The position numbers and the translations under genes are program-made. From Clostridia bacterium (GTDB lineage: Bacteria > Bacillota > Clostridia > Lachnospirales > Cellulosilyticaceae): a DNA stretch of 64,000 nucleotides. Location of the stretch: assembly GCA_029239755.1 (NCBI GenBank), contig JARBUI010000012.1, forward strand, positions 1 through 64,000, written 5' to 3'. Shown here piece after piece: positions 30,001 to 45,000 of the stretch; the first letter of the stretch is position 1, and every line of letters starts with the position of its first letter. Under the pieces are notes generated by a model. It was not told where the DNA came from and ran no database searches. It saw only the letters and a program-made list of their open reading frames with translations.

Positions 30001-33000
30001 TCATTAATTTAACTTCTCCTTTGTTTAAATATATTCTCTTTATTTCTACACTTACATGATACACAAAACCCTAGAATTTTATCAACATAAAATTCTAGGG
30101 TTTTCACTTCCCTATGTGGTTAATTGAAAGTTGTTCATCCTATTTTATATGCCTCAGACAATACATTCAGTATTAAATCATCTGCACCTGTCCCCCGTCT
30201 AAAAATAATAACACAGTCAGTATCCTTATCTTTAGGATAAGGAATAAAATGGTGTACCCCTGAATTTAATAAGATACCTTTATCAGGTGGTATAATAAAT
30301 GCTTTTATCCTATCCTCATCCAGCTCTCCTGCTGGAGCTACTGCAATAACAACTTCTTCATCTCCCATAGGAATGATAACTTCTGGTGTTTTTTCATGAA
30401 ATTCCAGTTTATCCAGCGTGAGTTCTCTCTTTTTACATCTTAATATATTAATACTTACATCACTAACCTGACTGATTACACCTAGGCTTTCCCACCATTT
30501 AAAGTTTTCATCTTCACTGTCTGGATCTCTATAATCTTTTGCAATAACTTCCCCAAAGGGTCTAAAATTTTCTATATCTAGTGTCAGCAGCTCTATCTTT
30601 TTACTCACTTACATTCCTCCTATAAAAACTTAGAATAAGCTTGTTTTAACTTTTCGACACTCTCTAAAAGATATTTAGACATGTCATTTATTTTTGATGC
30701 ATACTTAGTCTGCTCTGTACTTTCTGCACTTACCTCTTCTGCTACACTTGCTGATTGTTCAATAATAGCTGTAATTTCTGCCATTCTGCTTGTTACTTCG
30801 TCTTTTCTTATCACCACTTCATCTATCACACCTGTAGCTCCATTAATTTCTTTATCGATTATCTGCATTTGATCATAGATCTGAAGAAATACATTCGTCG
30901 TCATATTAACTACTGGCAGCTGATTATTAAAAACATCTATAGCTTTTTGTAGTTCTCGCTGCGTTGTTTCCTTTTGTGTGTGTATATTTTGTACTATCTT
31001 TTCGATGCTTGATATCGCCTGCTGGGTTTGAGAAGATAACTTTTTAATTTCTCCTGCTACAACTGCAAATCCCTTACCGGCTTCCCCTGCTCTTGCTGCT
31101 TCGATGCCTGCATTTAATGACAGAAGATTAGTCTGCTCATTAATCCCTGTAATCATTTTAAGAATGTTTTTAATAGTAGCAGCTTCGCTGCCAAGGGCTA
31201 CGACCTGATTATTAACCTTATGGCTAATGTCAATGTTTTCTTTAGCTTGAAGGGCTAACGTATCTAATTGAGTTCTCGTATCATTGCTCATCCCCATTGT
31301 TTTTTTTGATACTATTCTTATTTGGCTCATCTTACTATTAACGCTATTAATATACTCTGATAATTCTTTGATAAGCTTTGAGGAACTTTCCAGCTTTTGA
31401 TTTTGCATTTGAGCTCCCTTTGCCACACTTTCTATTGCTTTTTCTACGTCTACTGCAGACTCAGCGGTGGACGCAGCTACTTGTTCTAATTGGAGTACAT
31501 TATCTTCTACCGCCAACGTTACCTGATGTGCATCATGAATAAGAGCTTTAAGTGTTCCTATCATACTGATAAAACCAGAAACTAATAGTCCAATCTCCGC
31601 ATTTGCTATTCTGACATCTTTCTTAATAGGCTGCTCGAGATCTAAATTGCCTTTTTCTATTTCTCTCATATAATTTGCCATTTTTATAATAGGTTTACTC
31701 ATTCTGCTTGCAACAATAAGACTTATTAATAAGGATCCTATAATACAAATGATAACAATGAAGGCAATCTGCCCCCATGCATCTCTTAAATCCTTCATCA
31801 GTACTCCTACCGGTGCGTCAATAATGATCTTCCATCCATTAGCTAGCTTAGCAAAACTCATTAAATGCTGCGCACTCAGAAAAGTAGCTGTTTCTTCTGG
31901 ATGAGACATAATAAGAGGTAAAGATGGCAGCTGTTCTTTAGTAGCCTTAGTTGCTATTAAAGTCTCATCATTAGATAATATAATCGTATTCTCTGAGTCT
32001 ATTACCCTTATAGGTATATTTTTATCTATACTTCCTAAATCAATAACTCCTTGAAACCTTTTGACATTTAGCTGAAGAATCATCACAAAGGATGAGCTTC
32101 CTGATACACCAGTTAATTTTCTGGCAAAGAATATGCTCCTTCCTTCGGGCTCATTCAGAAAAAACCATTTATCTTCACTAGGCTTTAATGCATTAAGTGT
32201 ACTAAATAAATTGCTTTCTAAAAAATCACTATCTATTAACTCCTTGCCGCTGCCCCCGAGGCTGCTGGCATAAACTAATTTTTTATCTAAAACAACATAT
32301 AATCCCTGTATGATATCTTGAGTAGATGCAGCACTCGTGAGTTTTCGGTCTACTTCTTTTTGTCTGCTGAACTTTTCAAAGTCTGTTAACTCATTGTAAC
32401 CGCCAAAATGTTTGTCTAAAACAAGTTCCCCTGAAATACTTTGGCATGCTTGTATGTAATCATTTGTATTATATATAAGTTGATCTAATATCTTTTGTGA
32501 ATACTTACCTAGAGCATTTTGCATGGAATCATTCGTTTTATCAGCAGTAACAAAAACAATAATAAGACACGGGATAATACTTGCTGCGAGAATTAAAGTA
32601 ACAAGCTGATTAAGGAATTTTGCTTTGCTTTCTCTTACTTTATTAATCAAATACTACTCCTCCATTACAAACATAACTTTGGTAAAAGAATACTTTCGCT
32701 CATTAAGATCCTTAAATACTTCTGGTGCCTTATAAAGAGGAAAAGTATGAGTTATAATCGGCTGTACTTTTAGCCTATGGGACTTAATAAAATCAAGTGC
32801 TGCCTGCCATTCAATTCCCGGAAAAGGTGCTGAATAGGAATTCCATGATCCAATAATCATGATTTCATTTCTTATAATGCGTTCAAAAGATTTAGCAGGA
32901 AGAGTAATATCTTTGTGAGCAGTTCCTAAATATAAAATCCTGCCTTGTTTTTTTACAATTCTAAGACATTGTTCCTGTGTGAGCATGACGCCGGCTGTCT

Positions 33001-36000
33001 CAATAGCAACATTCACCCCTTGGCTGCCAAGGAGATGAGTTATGGTCTCCACCATGTCTCCATGCCTTGCATTAATACATAGATCTGCTCCAACTTCTTT
33101 GGCTAAGTTCAATTTATCTTCTGCAATATCTACTGCTATGACCTTGCCAGCACCCATGATCTTTGCAAATTGTACTGCAAAAAGTCCAATAGCCCCGCAG
33201 CCTAGTACTGCTACACTATCTCCAGGATTCACTCTTACTTTGTTCATACCATGCAGTGTTACTGCTGCAGGTTCAATCGCAGCTCCCTCTACAAAACTTA
33301 CATTCTCCGGCATCTTAATCAGATTACTCTCTGGTACTTTGACATACTCTGCAAATCCTCCATCTGTTCTTGAACCCAAAAAGTTGTACGTATCACATTG
33401 CCCAAAGTTTCCTGACTGACAAAATTCACACTGCATACAAGGAATCATTGGGGCAACTACGACTTTATCTCCTGCTTTAAACCTTTCTGCCTTTGCTCCA
33501 AGAGCTGTAATCTCTCCGCAAAATTCATGTCCAGGAATAGTTGGAAACTTATAGGTTCCTGACTTCATAACACGATCAAGGTCTGAGCCACATATCCCTG
33601 CTGCTTTTACCCTAACAAGTACCTCTTTCTCTTTAAGGTTATCTGGTACTTTGACCTCTTCTATCTTCAAATCTCCCGGTGCATGAAGTACTGCTGCTTT
33701 CATTGTCTTATTCAACGCAATTGCCTCCTTTTGTTATAAACCTTTCTCGTTTACAAGTGTGTTTTATCAGAAATTTCTGTAAGATTGGTATAGAAAGGCT
33801 TCATCGTCTCAAACATACTAATGTAGAGCTCTCCATACTCCGCGTATTGGGCACTTATTTTCATATCTGGTTCAATTCTATTTTTAGTCCCTATGAATTT
33901 CTTAGCAATGCTCTCCATATTTTCAAATAATCCTACGGCATAACCTGCTATAATGGCTGAGCCTAGTACCCCTACTTCCTCTCTATCAAGCTGAACATAG
34001 GGAATACCTAATACATTTGCTTTAATGTGATTAAATAGTTGGCTTTTAGCTCCTCCCCCTATCACTCTTACCTCTTTAAAATCAACATTTGGGAAGAGGT
34101 TCTTCTCAATTTTTAAGTAGTAATAGTATTCATAGGCAATCCCTTGCATAATAGATTTATAAAAATGTGCTCTTTCATGTCCCCAGCTGAATCCAGCCCA
34201 CATACCTCTTACTTCACTGTCGTAAGGATAATTTCTTCCTCCAAGGTGTGGGATGAACATCAGTGGATCAGGAGCAGTTCCGAGCTTTTCCGCCTCTATG
34301 TTTAAAATATCGTACATTTCACTCACTTCACCATTATGTGGTCTTACTATACCATCTCTAAACCACCTTAAACAAAGCCCGCCGCCGCCGATAAAAGCAT
34401 GAGGAAACCAAAGTCCTTTTGAAGCTGCTTTTGGAAAAAGAAGTGTTTTATATTTTAAATCTGGTTTGTACTCATCAACGCAGCAAGCAAGCACAGAAGC
34501 CGTTCCAGCAACATCTACAACCATCCCAGGCTGAATAAGTCCTGCCCCCAAAAATCCTGCGGCTTGATCTCCTGTCCCGGCAGCAATAGGAATCCCAGGA
34601 CATAGGCCACAGTCCTCGGCAGCCTTTTGGGTGACTTGCCCGATTACTTTCCAAGGCTCAACAATTTGAGGAAGCTTTTCCATAGGTATGTCAAATGCAC
34701 TGCATAATTCCTCAGACCACTCTGTCTTCTCTGCATCATATAAGCCTGAAAAGTGGAGATAGGTATAGTCTATAAAAGCTTCTTTTGATGTAAGTCCTGC
34801 AAGTTTTCCTGCTACATAGGCGGCTGGTTGAATAAACTTACTTATCTTGCTAAAAACTTCTGGCCTTTCATGTTTCCACCAAAGTATTTTGGCACAATGG
34901 GCAACAGTTGATGGTAATCCCGAAAGCTGCAGAACCCTATCTTCAAAACGATCTTTGATCATATCAACATACTTTTTACACCTTGTATCTAGCCAAGAAT
35001 CGTAATGTGTGACAGGATTCCAGTTCTTATCTATTCCTAAAACCCCTGCCATTTGTCCATCTAAACTTATAGCTGCAATATCTTTTGGGTTGATGTTTGA
35101 AGACTCAATCATTTCATAAATCGTATGGCAGGCCGAAGTGTAAAAATCCTCTGTTATCTGCTCGACCCATCCATCTTTTGGATAGTACAGCTTAGATTCT
35201 TGATAGCTAGAGGCAATCAGCCTTCCCTCACAGTCAAAAAGAGCTGATTTTGTCCCTGTCGTTCCAATATCTATTCCAATTAAGTATTTCATATAGATCC
35301 TCTCATTTCTTAATGTTATGGAAATACTATGATTGTCTTCATGCCTTTCCCTGCTGCTGCACATTCAAATGCTTTATCTATTTCTTCAATTCGAAACTTA
35401 TTACTGATAAGTGCTTTTGCATTTATCTTGCCCGAAGCTATTATCTGCATTGATTTATAATAGTCAAGTATGCTTGAACCCGTAGTTCCGAGTACTGTAA
35501 GCTCTTTATAGTGAATTAAGTTTGTATTAAGTGTCACATTTTCCTTACCTTTTGGGAGGCCTCCAAAATAGTTAATCCTTCCATGAACAGCTGCCATTTC
35601 CAGAGCCTCATACTGTAATTCCGGCACAGAACATGCGGTTATAATAACATCTGCGCCCATATCATGAGTCTCTTTTATCACAGCTTCTCTTAAGTTCTCC
35701 TTCGCTGAATTGATGACAATATCTGCACCCAATTCCTTTATTTCATTAAGACGCTCATCAGATAGATCTGCTGCAATAATTTTAGTTGCTCCCGCTAATT
35801 TGTTGATCATAACGTGCAGGGCACCTATAGGGCCTGCTCCTATAACAAGTACAGTATCTCCTGGAACTGTTTTAAGTGCTTTATAGGAGTTGTAGCAGCA
35901 AGATAGTGGTTCTGTAACAACGGCTTCTTCAAAAGAAAGATGATCGGGAATTTCTATAACATTTCCCGCTTTAATGGCATATGCAGGTACTTTCATGTAT

Positions 36001-39000
36001 TCCTGAAACCCTCCGTCCAAACTAATCCCAAAAGCTTCATAGTCCGGGCAAAGCTGATTGAATCCTTGCCTGCAGGAATTACAAGTTCCGCAGCCTATAT
36101 TAGGCGGAGTGGCAACCCTCATCCCAATACTATATCCTTTAACCTTCGCCCCTATCCCAATAATCTCTCCTGCTATTTCATGCCCTAATACACGCTTAGT
36201 ATGTGAGGGGATTTTAAAATGGCCTGACTTATATATTCTTAAATCTGTTCCACAAATAGCACATGCTTTTACTTTTATAAGTATTTCCTCTTCATTAATC
36301 TTAGGGATATCTGCTTCTTCAACCTCGATCGTTGAAGGTCCTAAGTAATATGCTGCTTTCATAATGATGCCTCCTAAGTCTATTAAATCCCTCTTTGCAT
36401 TTTATAATTTTTTACTAATGCATCAGCTGCAAGAATACAGTTGTAAAATAATTCAGGAGTAACACTAAAGGGTTCAGCATGGGCTATTCCCCCTTCTATT
36501 GCTGCTCTTCTTGCTACAGCCATAATTTTTTCATATGTAGGCTCTACATGTAAGTCTTTTAGTGTAGTTGGAAGTCCTACCCCAAGACAAAAATCTATAA
36601 CTTCCTCAATTTCAGCCTTTGGCCTATTTTCAAGTACAAGCTGACAAATGGTACCGAAAGCTACTTTTTCTCCATGATAAAAAGAGTGGGTCTCTTCTAA
36701 TACAGTAAGCCCTTCGTTTACTGCATGACCTCCTGCACATCCTGTATTTTCAAATCCAACGCCGCTTAAGAGAGTATTAGCTTCAATCACGTTTTCTACA
36801 GCCTCAGTACAAACGCCTCTTTCAGCAGCTAATTTTGCAGCAAGGCCATCTTGAATCAAAATATCGTAACACATCTTAGCTATCGCCATACCAGCCTTAC
36901 ATCTTTTATAGCCTTTACCTACATAGTTTGCTGTATCTGACTCTGCATTAGCTCTTGCTTCGAAATAAGTTGATAAGGCATCTCCCATACCAGAAACCAA
37001 AAAACGTACAGGCGCTTTTACAATGATATCCGTATCTACAAGAACGATATCAGGATTAGATTTATGAAAAATGCAGTGGGTCTGTTCTCCTTCTTCTGTA
37101 TAAACAACAGACAGACCACTAGTTGGAGCATCTGTTGAAGCAGATGTAGGCGCACTAATAAATGGCAAATTTAGATTTGCTGCTGCCGCTTTGGCAGTAT
37201 CCAGTGTTTTGCCTCCCCCAATTCCTACAATAATATCTGGCGTATTTTGCTTTGCAAGACTAGTTACTCTATCCATTTCAGCTAATGTCGATTCACCGCC
37301 AAATGCATCAAAATAAAGCTTATCGCATTCTTCTCCGTAAGTCTTTTTAATCTGCTCACTGACGCCATCAAAAAGATATCTGTCAATAAGGATAAATACC
37401 CTGCTTCCATAAATCGAAGTATACTCTTTCAGTCTATTCATTTCTCCTGGGCCTTGAATATATTTTCCTGGGCACGCAAAAGCTCTGGTGGTTGATTTAA
37501 CATGTGGCATACTTATTTCCCCCTTATGAATTTAACTATTAATTCTTAATAAAAATCTTTAAACAATATCTATATGCAGAAGACTCATTTAAAGCTCAGC
37601 TAGCTTTTCATAGACATGAACTAAAGCATTGTAACTCTCATCAAAAATAGGCATTAACTTTTGATAACACTCGTTATTTTCTATGATTGGCTCTTCAATA
37701 TTCTTTATTTCAATAAACTTCTCAATGACATTAAAGTCCTTAAAGATACCAACGCCAACACCTCCCGTTACAGCAGCGCCCATTGATGTTGCTTCTTCTA
37801 AATAATTTGGAGTTATAATCTTAAGGTTGTAGATATCTGCCATGATTTGCCTCCACACTTCTCCTTTAGCTCCTCCGCCTATTACTATAAGTTCCTTAAT
37901 ATCATAGTACTCTTTAAAAACATCAAGAATAACATTAAGGTTCATTGTTATGCCTTCTAGGACAGATCGCAGCAAATCTTCTCTCTTATGCGCTGCTGTA
38001 AGCCCTATAAAAGCACCTCTTGCATTAGGATTCCATCTTGGACTTCTTTCTCCAAGAAGATAAGGCAGAAAGATGAGCCCATTAGCTCCCGCAGGAGAGT
38101 TCTTAATACGTTTATTAATGATTTCATAAGGACTTATGCCTAGTTTCTTCGCCTCTTCTGTTTCATGCATACAAACTTCATTTTTCAGCCAGTTGTACGA
38201 TACCCCGGCAGCCTGCATTGTCCCACAAGGGGCAACATGTTCAGATATAATGTGAGCCCAGTTAAAAGTCCTCATACTTTCATCAAAAATAGGTTCTTTA
38301 GTTGTCATAGAAATCCATGCCGAAGAGCCTACTATGCTATAGGCAGAACCTTCTTTTATACAACCGGCTCCTACCGTTGCACAAACACCATCGCCGCCTC
38401 CGCATACAACAGGCGTTCCTGCTTCAAGTCCTGTTAAGACTGCTGCCTGCTCACTTACACCGCCTATAATACTTGTAGACTTATGAAGTTCAGGTAACTT
38501 ATTCCCATCAATACCTGACCTCATGATAAGTTCATCTGACCATCTATAAGTATTCAGATCAAGCATACAAGTCCCTGTCGCATCCGAATAATCTGTAACA
38601 AACTTTCCTGTGAGTTTGAAAATAATGTAATCCTTGGAATTAAGCACCTTATAAGTCTCTCTATAAATCTCCGGTTCATTATTTTTAATCCACATTAATT
38701 TTTGTAGTCCATAGGAAGGGCTGATACGGTGTCCTGTTATTCTATAGTATTTTTTATTTCCTATCTCTTGCTCTAAAAAAGCCGCTTCTTTAACTGCTCT
38801 TTGATCTGCCCAAATAATTGACTTTCTTAAGGGCTTTCCCTCTCTATCTACACAAAGACATCCCATCATTTGACCGCTGAAAGATACTGCTGCAATCTTA
38901 CTTTTATCCATTCCCTTTACAATTTCCTGCGTTGTTTCACATACAGCACGCCACCAATCATCTGGGTCTTGTTCTGCCCAGTTGTTATTAAAATAATGAA

Positions 39001-42000
39001 CATCATAGGCACGCACAATACTCTTTATGAGTTTGCCTTCAGTATCAAATAACGTTGCTTTATTTCCCGAAGTTCCTAGATCATGTGCAAGTAAATACTG
39101 AATCACCTTATCCACCCTCTCTTAAAATGAATTATTACTCTATAAATAACAATTAAGTTGTTCTTAAATAGGTCTATAGTAGTTCAAGTTCTGATAACGT
39201 AGCTGGAACCTCGTGTTTTGTATTGACTTTATCAGGTCCAGTTACTAAGTCAAAACAGGATATAACGAGTTTACCTTTCCATATAATAGGCTCCCCAGGT
39301 TCATCTAATTCTCCATTAAACCCATCTGTATCTGGGCTTTGTGCAATACGCGTAACTTTTCCGTCAGGGGTTATCATCCCTATTGCATTAGCTGAAAAGT
39401 CTGCAATATATAGATTCCCCTCATCATCCATAATCATACCATCTGTTGTTTGAAGCTGCTCACGGTCAGCTGCCCAAACCTTATTTTCTCTCACAGTTCC
39501 ATCCTCATTAAAAGTAATCTTGTAAACGGCTCCGTCACCAAAATTACCTACATATAAATTGCCTTCTTTATCAAACTCAATACCATCTGCTCCATATTGG
39601 CAGTCCTTGTTATAGGTAATAAAGGTTGCTATTATATTTTTATCTTCTAAAGTATTAGAAACTTCTATGTTCTCATCATTTAAATGAAATCTATAAACAC
39701 AGCTTACAAGAAGCCCTGATGGATCCTTTACTTTTGAAAGCATACTTTGAGTAACATACATATACTCTCCTCTGATTCTGATCCCATTAGGGTGCTCCAT
39801 GCCTTTGGCAACTACTGCTTCTTTAATAACTTCATGATCCTTTATGCGAAGGCGCAGTAATCGGCCTTTAAATCTAAGTTCCGGTGCATCTGACCATCCT
39901 TGATTATCACATATGTAAATATCCCAGTCTGGCCCAAATGCTATGCCCATCGGGCAGGCAAGTCCTGTTTCATCTAATACAGGCACATCTACCCATTTTT
40001 TAATTTCCTTCTTTTCATTAATCTTAAGAAGACATCCTGGCTGCTTAGGATTTGCATAGTTAGGACAAGATAAGATAAGGTCTCCATCTTCAGCAATTGC
40101 CATGCCATCAGGGGTAGAGACATAGTCAGGCAGTAACGCAAATAATTTTGGTTCTTGCATAATCATCACCTTTCTTTAAGCAGAGATAACCCTAAAATCT
40201 GATTACAATCTTTTTCTTAGCGTTCCTTGTTTCCACAAGCTCAAAAGCCTTCTTGATATCCTCAAAGGCAATAACATCAGATATAAAATCTTTTGGATTT
40301 AAAACTCCTGTTTGAATCCAGCTTACGATTTGTCTGTGGCAAACTGATTCTTCAAATTTGGAAGGCCATTGTACAAACTGCAGAGTCCAATTGTAGGGTG
40401 CCTTGGTCCAGTCAAGATTCATGTTAAGTTTTGGTGAAATACCATAGCAGCATATTTTCCCATTATACTTAACAAGTTCCATAGCCTGATTAATAAGTTC
40501 ATTAATACCTACAGCATCTACAACATAATCTGCACCTTCATTGCAAATAGACTTAACCTGCTCTCCTACATTGGTATTTAAGCTGTTGAATGTAAAATCA
40601 GCGCCCATTTTTGCTGCTTCCTCTAACTTTTCAGGAACAATATCAAATACTATAATAGGTCCCATTCCCAATAGCTTTGCAAACTTTGTAAATGAAAGTC
40701 CTACCGGCCCTGCTCCAAAAATAACTATGCTTTCATTTTCTTTAAATCCAAATCTTTTACATGCACTTAAGACTTCTCTAAAAGTAATAATCATACTGGC
40801 ATCCACAACATCAATATCCCCTGGTACAACCTGCTGGGCAAAGGAACCTTCTGAAAAACCTGGTGTTCCTGGACCTCTTCCATTTTCAATCATCGCTTTG
40901 GCATCGCCTACTACTGCATACTCTGAATAAGCTCCCCATGCCGAGTAATATTCTCCTTGCATGCCTTCAAGAAAAGGTAAAAGGACAACATCTCCTATTT
41001 CAAAACTTGTAACAAACTTCCCTTTTTCCACTACCCTTCCAACACCTTCATGGCCTAGAACAGCAGGATAGGTATCAAAGCCTTTAAACTGTTTATGAAT
41101 AAGCTTTAAATCAGTCCCATTGCAAACGCCGCAGCTTTCAACTTTTACCAAAGCCTGATAATCATTAATCTGAGGCACTTCGAGTGTAACAATGCTTAAA
41201 CTACTGTCTTCATTAACAACTAACCCTTTCATAAAATACTTTCACTTCCTCCATATCATTTTTATTTTATAAGCACATTTCTTCCTGAACGATCCACCGT
41301 TAAAGCAACAGCAATAATAACAAGTATTCCAAATGCTATTTGCTGCCAAAATGCATCTACTCCGATTATATTCAGACCATTTTGTATAAACGTAACAAGT
41401 GCTACGCCTAATATGGTTCCAATGATGCTTCCCTTTCCTCCAATCAGTGATGTTCCTCCTAAAGCGACTGAAGCGATAACGAGCAGTGTAAAAGATTCTC
41501 CTACAGTGGGAGCAGAACTTTTTAACTTTGCAGCCAGCATAATGCCGCCTAATGCACTGCATAACCCCGATAGTGTAAAAACTAGTATTTTTGTTGTGTC
41601 AACATTAATTCCCGCAAGTCTTGCAACTCTCTCGTTTCCTCCTATTGGATAAATACTTTTACCCATAACAGTTCTGCTTTGAACAAGATAAAATCCTAAG
41701 ACAAAAATAGCTGCTATAATAATTGTTAAGCTAATGATCCCAAATGAAACCTTTCCCCATTGTATAAGGTACTGCAGTTTTTTAGGTACAGAGACTGGCG
41801 AATTACTTACTAAAAGAGCAGCGCTGCTCCATACACTCATAAGCGCAAGTGATGCAATGAACGAAGGAATTTTAAGCTTAGTATGAATGATTCCTAAAGT
41901 AAGTCCAGAAGCTAAGCCAAAGAGCATTGTAATAAGGTAGGCATTAAATCCCATAATAGGCAAGAGCCTCACGAGTATAACATTTGCACATGAGCATACG

Positions 42001-45000
42001 GCTCCTATTGATAAATCTACAGATCCTAAGAGCAGAACAAATGTAACACCGCACGCCATAAGAAGCAGTGGCGCTATATCTATTAGAATATTTTTTATGT
42101 TTTTTATACTAAGGAAAGCTGGATTAATTAAATAAAATATAGTTATAATCAGTAAAACTGCAATGATATTTACATAGTTCGCAATATTATATTTCTTAAC
42201 AAGTAATAAAAATCCATTATTATCTGTTTTCACACTTACTCCTCCTACATCATATACTTAAGAATGTCAACCTGCTCTGGCTTAACCTCAACCTCTGCTG
42301 AACACTCTGCAGTAATTAATCCATCCTTCATTACAATTACCTTATTACTCATACTGATACACTCATCTAATGTATCTCCGAGCAAAATAACTGCCTTACC
42401 TTCTTTGACCATATCCCGAATGAGAGTATATATTTCTTCCTTAGCGCCTACATCTACACCTCTCGTAGGATGATTAAGGATAACTATATTGGCCTCACTA
42501 GCCAGGGCTCTTGCAAATACTACCTTTTGTGCATTCCCTCCTGAAAGCTGTATAAGCTGCTCAGTATAACCCGTTGTTTTTATACGTAGTTTTTTAATCC
42601 AATCCTTTGCTTGCTCAATGAGTTTATTTTTAAATACAATCCCACATTTACCTAACTTAGTTAAATTAGATAACCCAATATTCTCTGCTACACTTAATAT
42701 TTGAATAATACTTTCTTGATTTCTTTCTTTAGGTACAAGCAAAATACCCTTCTTAAGAGCTGCATAAGGCGAAGATAACCGAAGTGTCTTACCGCCCATA
42801 CTGATACTTCCGGATGTAGGCTTATCATCTCCGCATATGACAGAGCATATTTCTTCTTTACCCGAACCAATAACTCCGCATATGCCGAGAATTTCTCCTT
42901 TATGAAGCTTAAAGGATACATGTTTGAATACGCCGTGAAGACCTAGGTCATTAACTTCGAGCATCACTTCTTCACTTGGCTGTATTTGCTGATCTAATTT
43001 GTAATATTGCGATGAAGTTGCCCTTCCTACCATGAGTTCATAGAGTTTTGCTTCATCTGCATCTTTTGCATGCATATTAGCAACATTTTCTCCATCTTTA
43101 AAAACATAAATCCTATCTGATATTTCTAGGACTTCATCTAATCTATGGGATACGAAAATAATAGAATGCCCCATAGCTGTTAATTTTCTCATCTCATTAA
43201 ATAACTTTTTTATTTCCTCTCCATTTAATACAGAAGTCGGTTCATCTAATAATATAAGAGAATGTTCATTATCTTCCGAGCGTGCCTGATTAATAACTTT
43301 AGCGATCTCCACCATCTGCCTGGTAGCAAAATTTAATTCACTTACCTTTTTATTTAAAGGAATGCCCGTAACATTGACTTCTTTTAATACTTTTTCTGCT
43401 TCTATGTACATTTTTTTAAAATCTAACAAACCGTATTTTCTAAATTGGTTTTCATATCCAAAAAAGATATTCTGTCCTACCGTTAAGTTTACGATTAATG
43501 ATTGTTCTTGAAAAACCATTCCTACCCCTAAAGCATTGGCTTCTTTCGGATTTTTTGGAGCATAGACTCTGCCTTTTGTATACATTTCCCCTGTTGTTTG
43601 GGGCTGTACTCCCATTATGATTTTCAGTAATGTGGATTTTCCTGCTCCATTTTCTCCTATAAGTCCTATAATTTCTCCTGCATTAATTTCCATAGAAACC
43701 CCTTTAAGTGCTTGTGTACCATGGAAACTTTTACTTACATCATTTATTTTAAATAACAATTGTTCATCCACATCAATACCTCCATATACCTAATGACTAT
43801 TTATTAATCGTATCTTTTGAACGTGATACTGTTAGTGCAACAGCTATAAGAATAATGATCCCTTGTACGCCTGTACGAATATACGAATTAACACCTAATA
43901 AAATGAGACCATTATTTAATACAGTAATAATCATAGAGCCTACAAGTGTATTGACTACGCCGCCTGATCCTCCAGCAAGGGCTGTACCCCCTACAACAAC
44001 TGCAGCTTGAGCTGGAAACATACTTCCTTTACCTATTGCTACTTCGCCTCTTCCAAGTCGCATTGCCCCTAAAACTCCAGCTATGCTTAGGCAAAGTCCT
44101 GACCATACAAAAACAAGTATTTTCACCCTGTCAATATTAACACCGGACATACGAGGTATATTTTCATTAGAACCAATAGCATAGATATATCTTCCGAATG
44201 CTGTTCGTTCTTGGATAATATAGGCTATTATAAAAATGATAACAGATATCCAAGTAATAACTGGGACTCCAATGAAGCTCATGTTAGGAATAGCTTTTAG
44301 AACGGGATCTTCTATAGTAGCAGGAAGCCCTCCATAAGATAGAATCCCTATCCCTGCGGCAATAGATGACATGCCAAAAGATACCATGAATGAAGGTACT
44401 TTTGCTTTTACATGGATCATTCCAATAATAATTCCTGATACAACCCCTATAGAAATAGCTATTGCTATACCAAGTAATCCTAAATGATTCGCATTTTTTG
44501 AGTTCATAACTAAGACTGTTACAATTGAACCACACATACCTACTACCCCATCTACAGATAAATCTATAGAGCCTATCATGATAACAAAGGTTAAACCTAG
44601 TGCAATTAATAAAGGCATAGCAAGCTGATTTAATATAGCTAAAAAATTGCTTGCAGTTGCAAAGCTTTTTCTGCAGGTCACTGAAAATATTAAAATAAGT
44701 AATAATAGTACAAGAACAGGTGCCCACTTAGTAAGCTTTGCATTCATTCTTTCTCTTCTAATCTTTTCTGCAAATTCGTCTGTTATTGTAAGTGTTATAT
44801 TATCTTGGGACATATTTCTCTCTCCCTATCATCATTTTTTGTTTCAATAAATTTTATTTTAGACTAGGAAAGTCTAAGCTTGCTCTTAAGGCTTCATCTT
44901 TCCTAGTCTAGTAAGCCAACATTCTATATCTATAACTTAAGGCTGATAAATACAGTCAAATGGTTTTGAGAAATCATAATTTGGCTTGCTCTTAATAAAT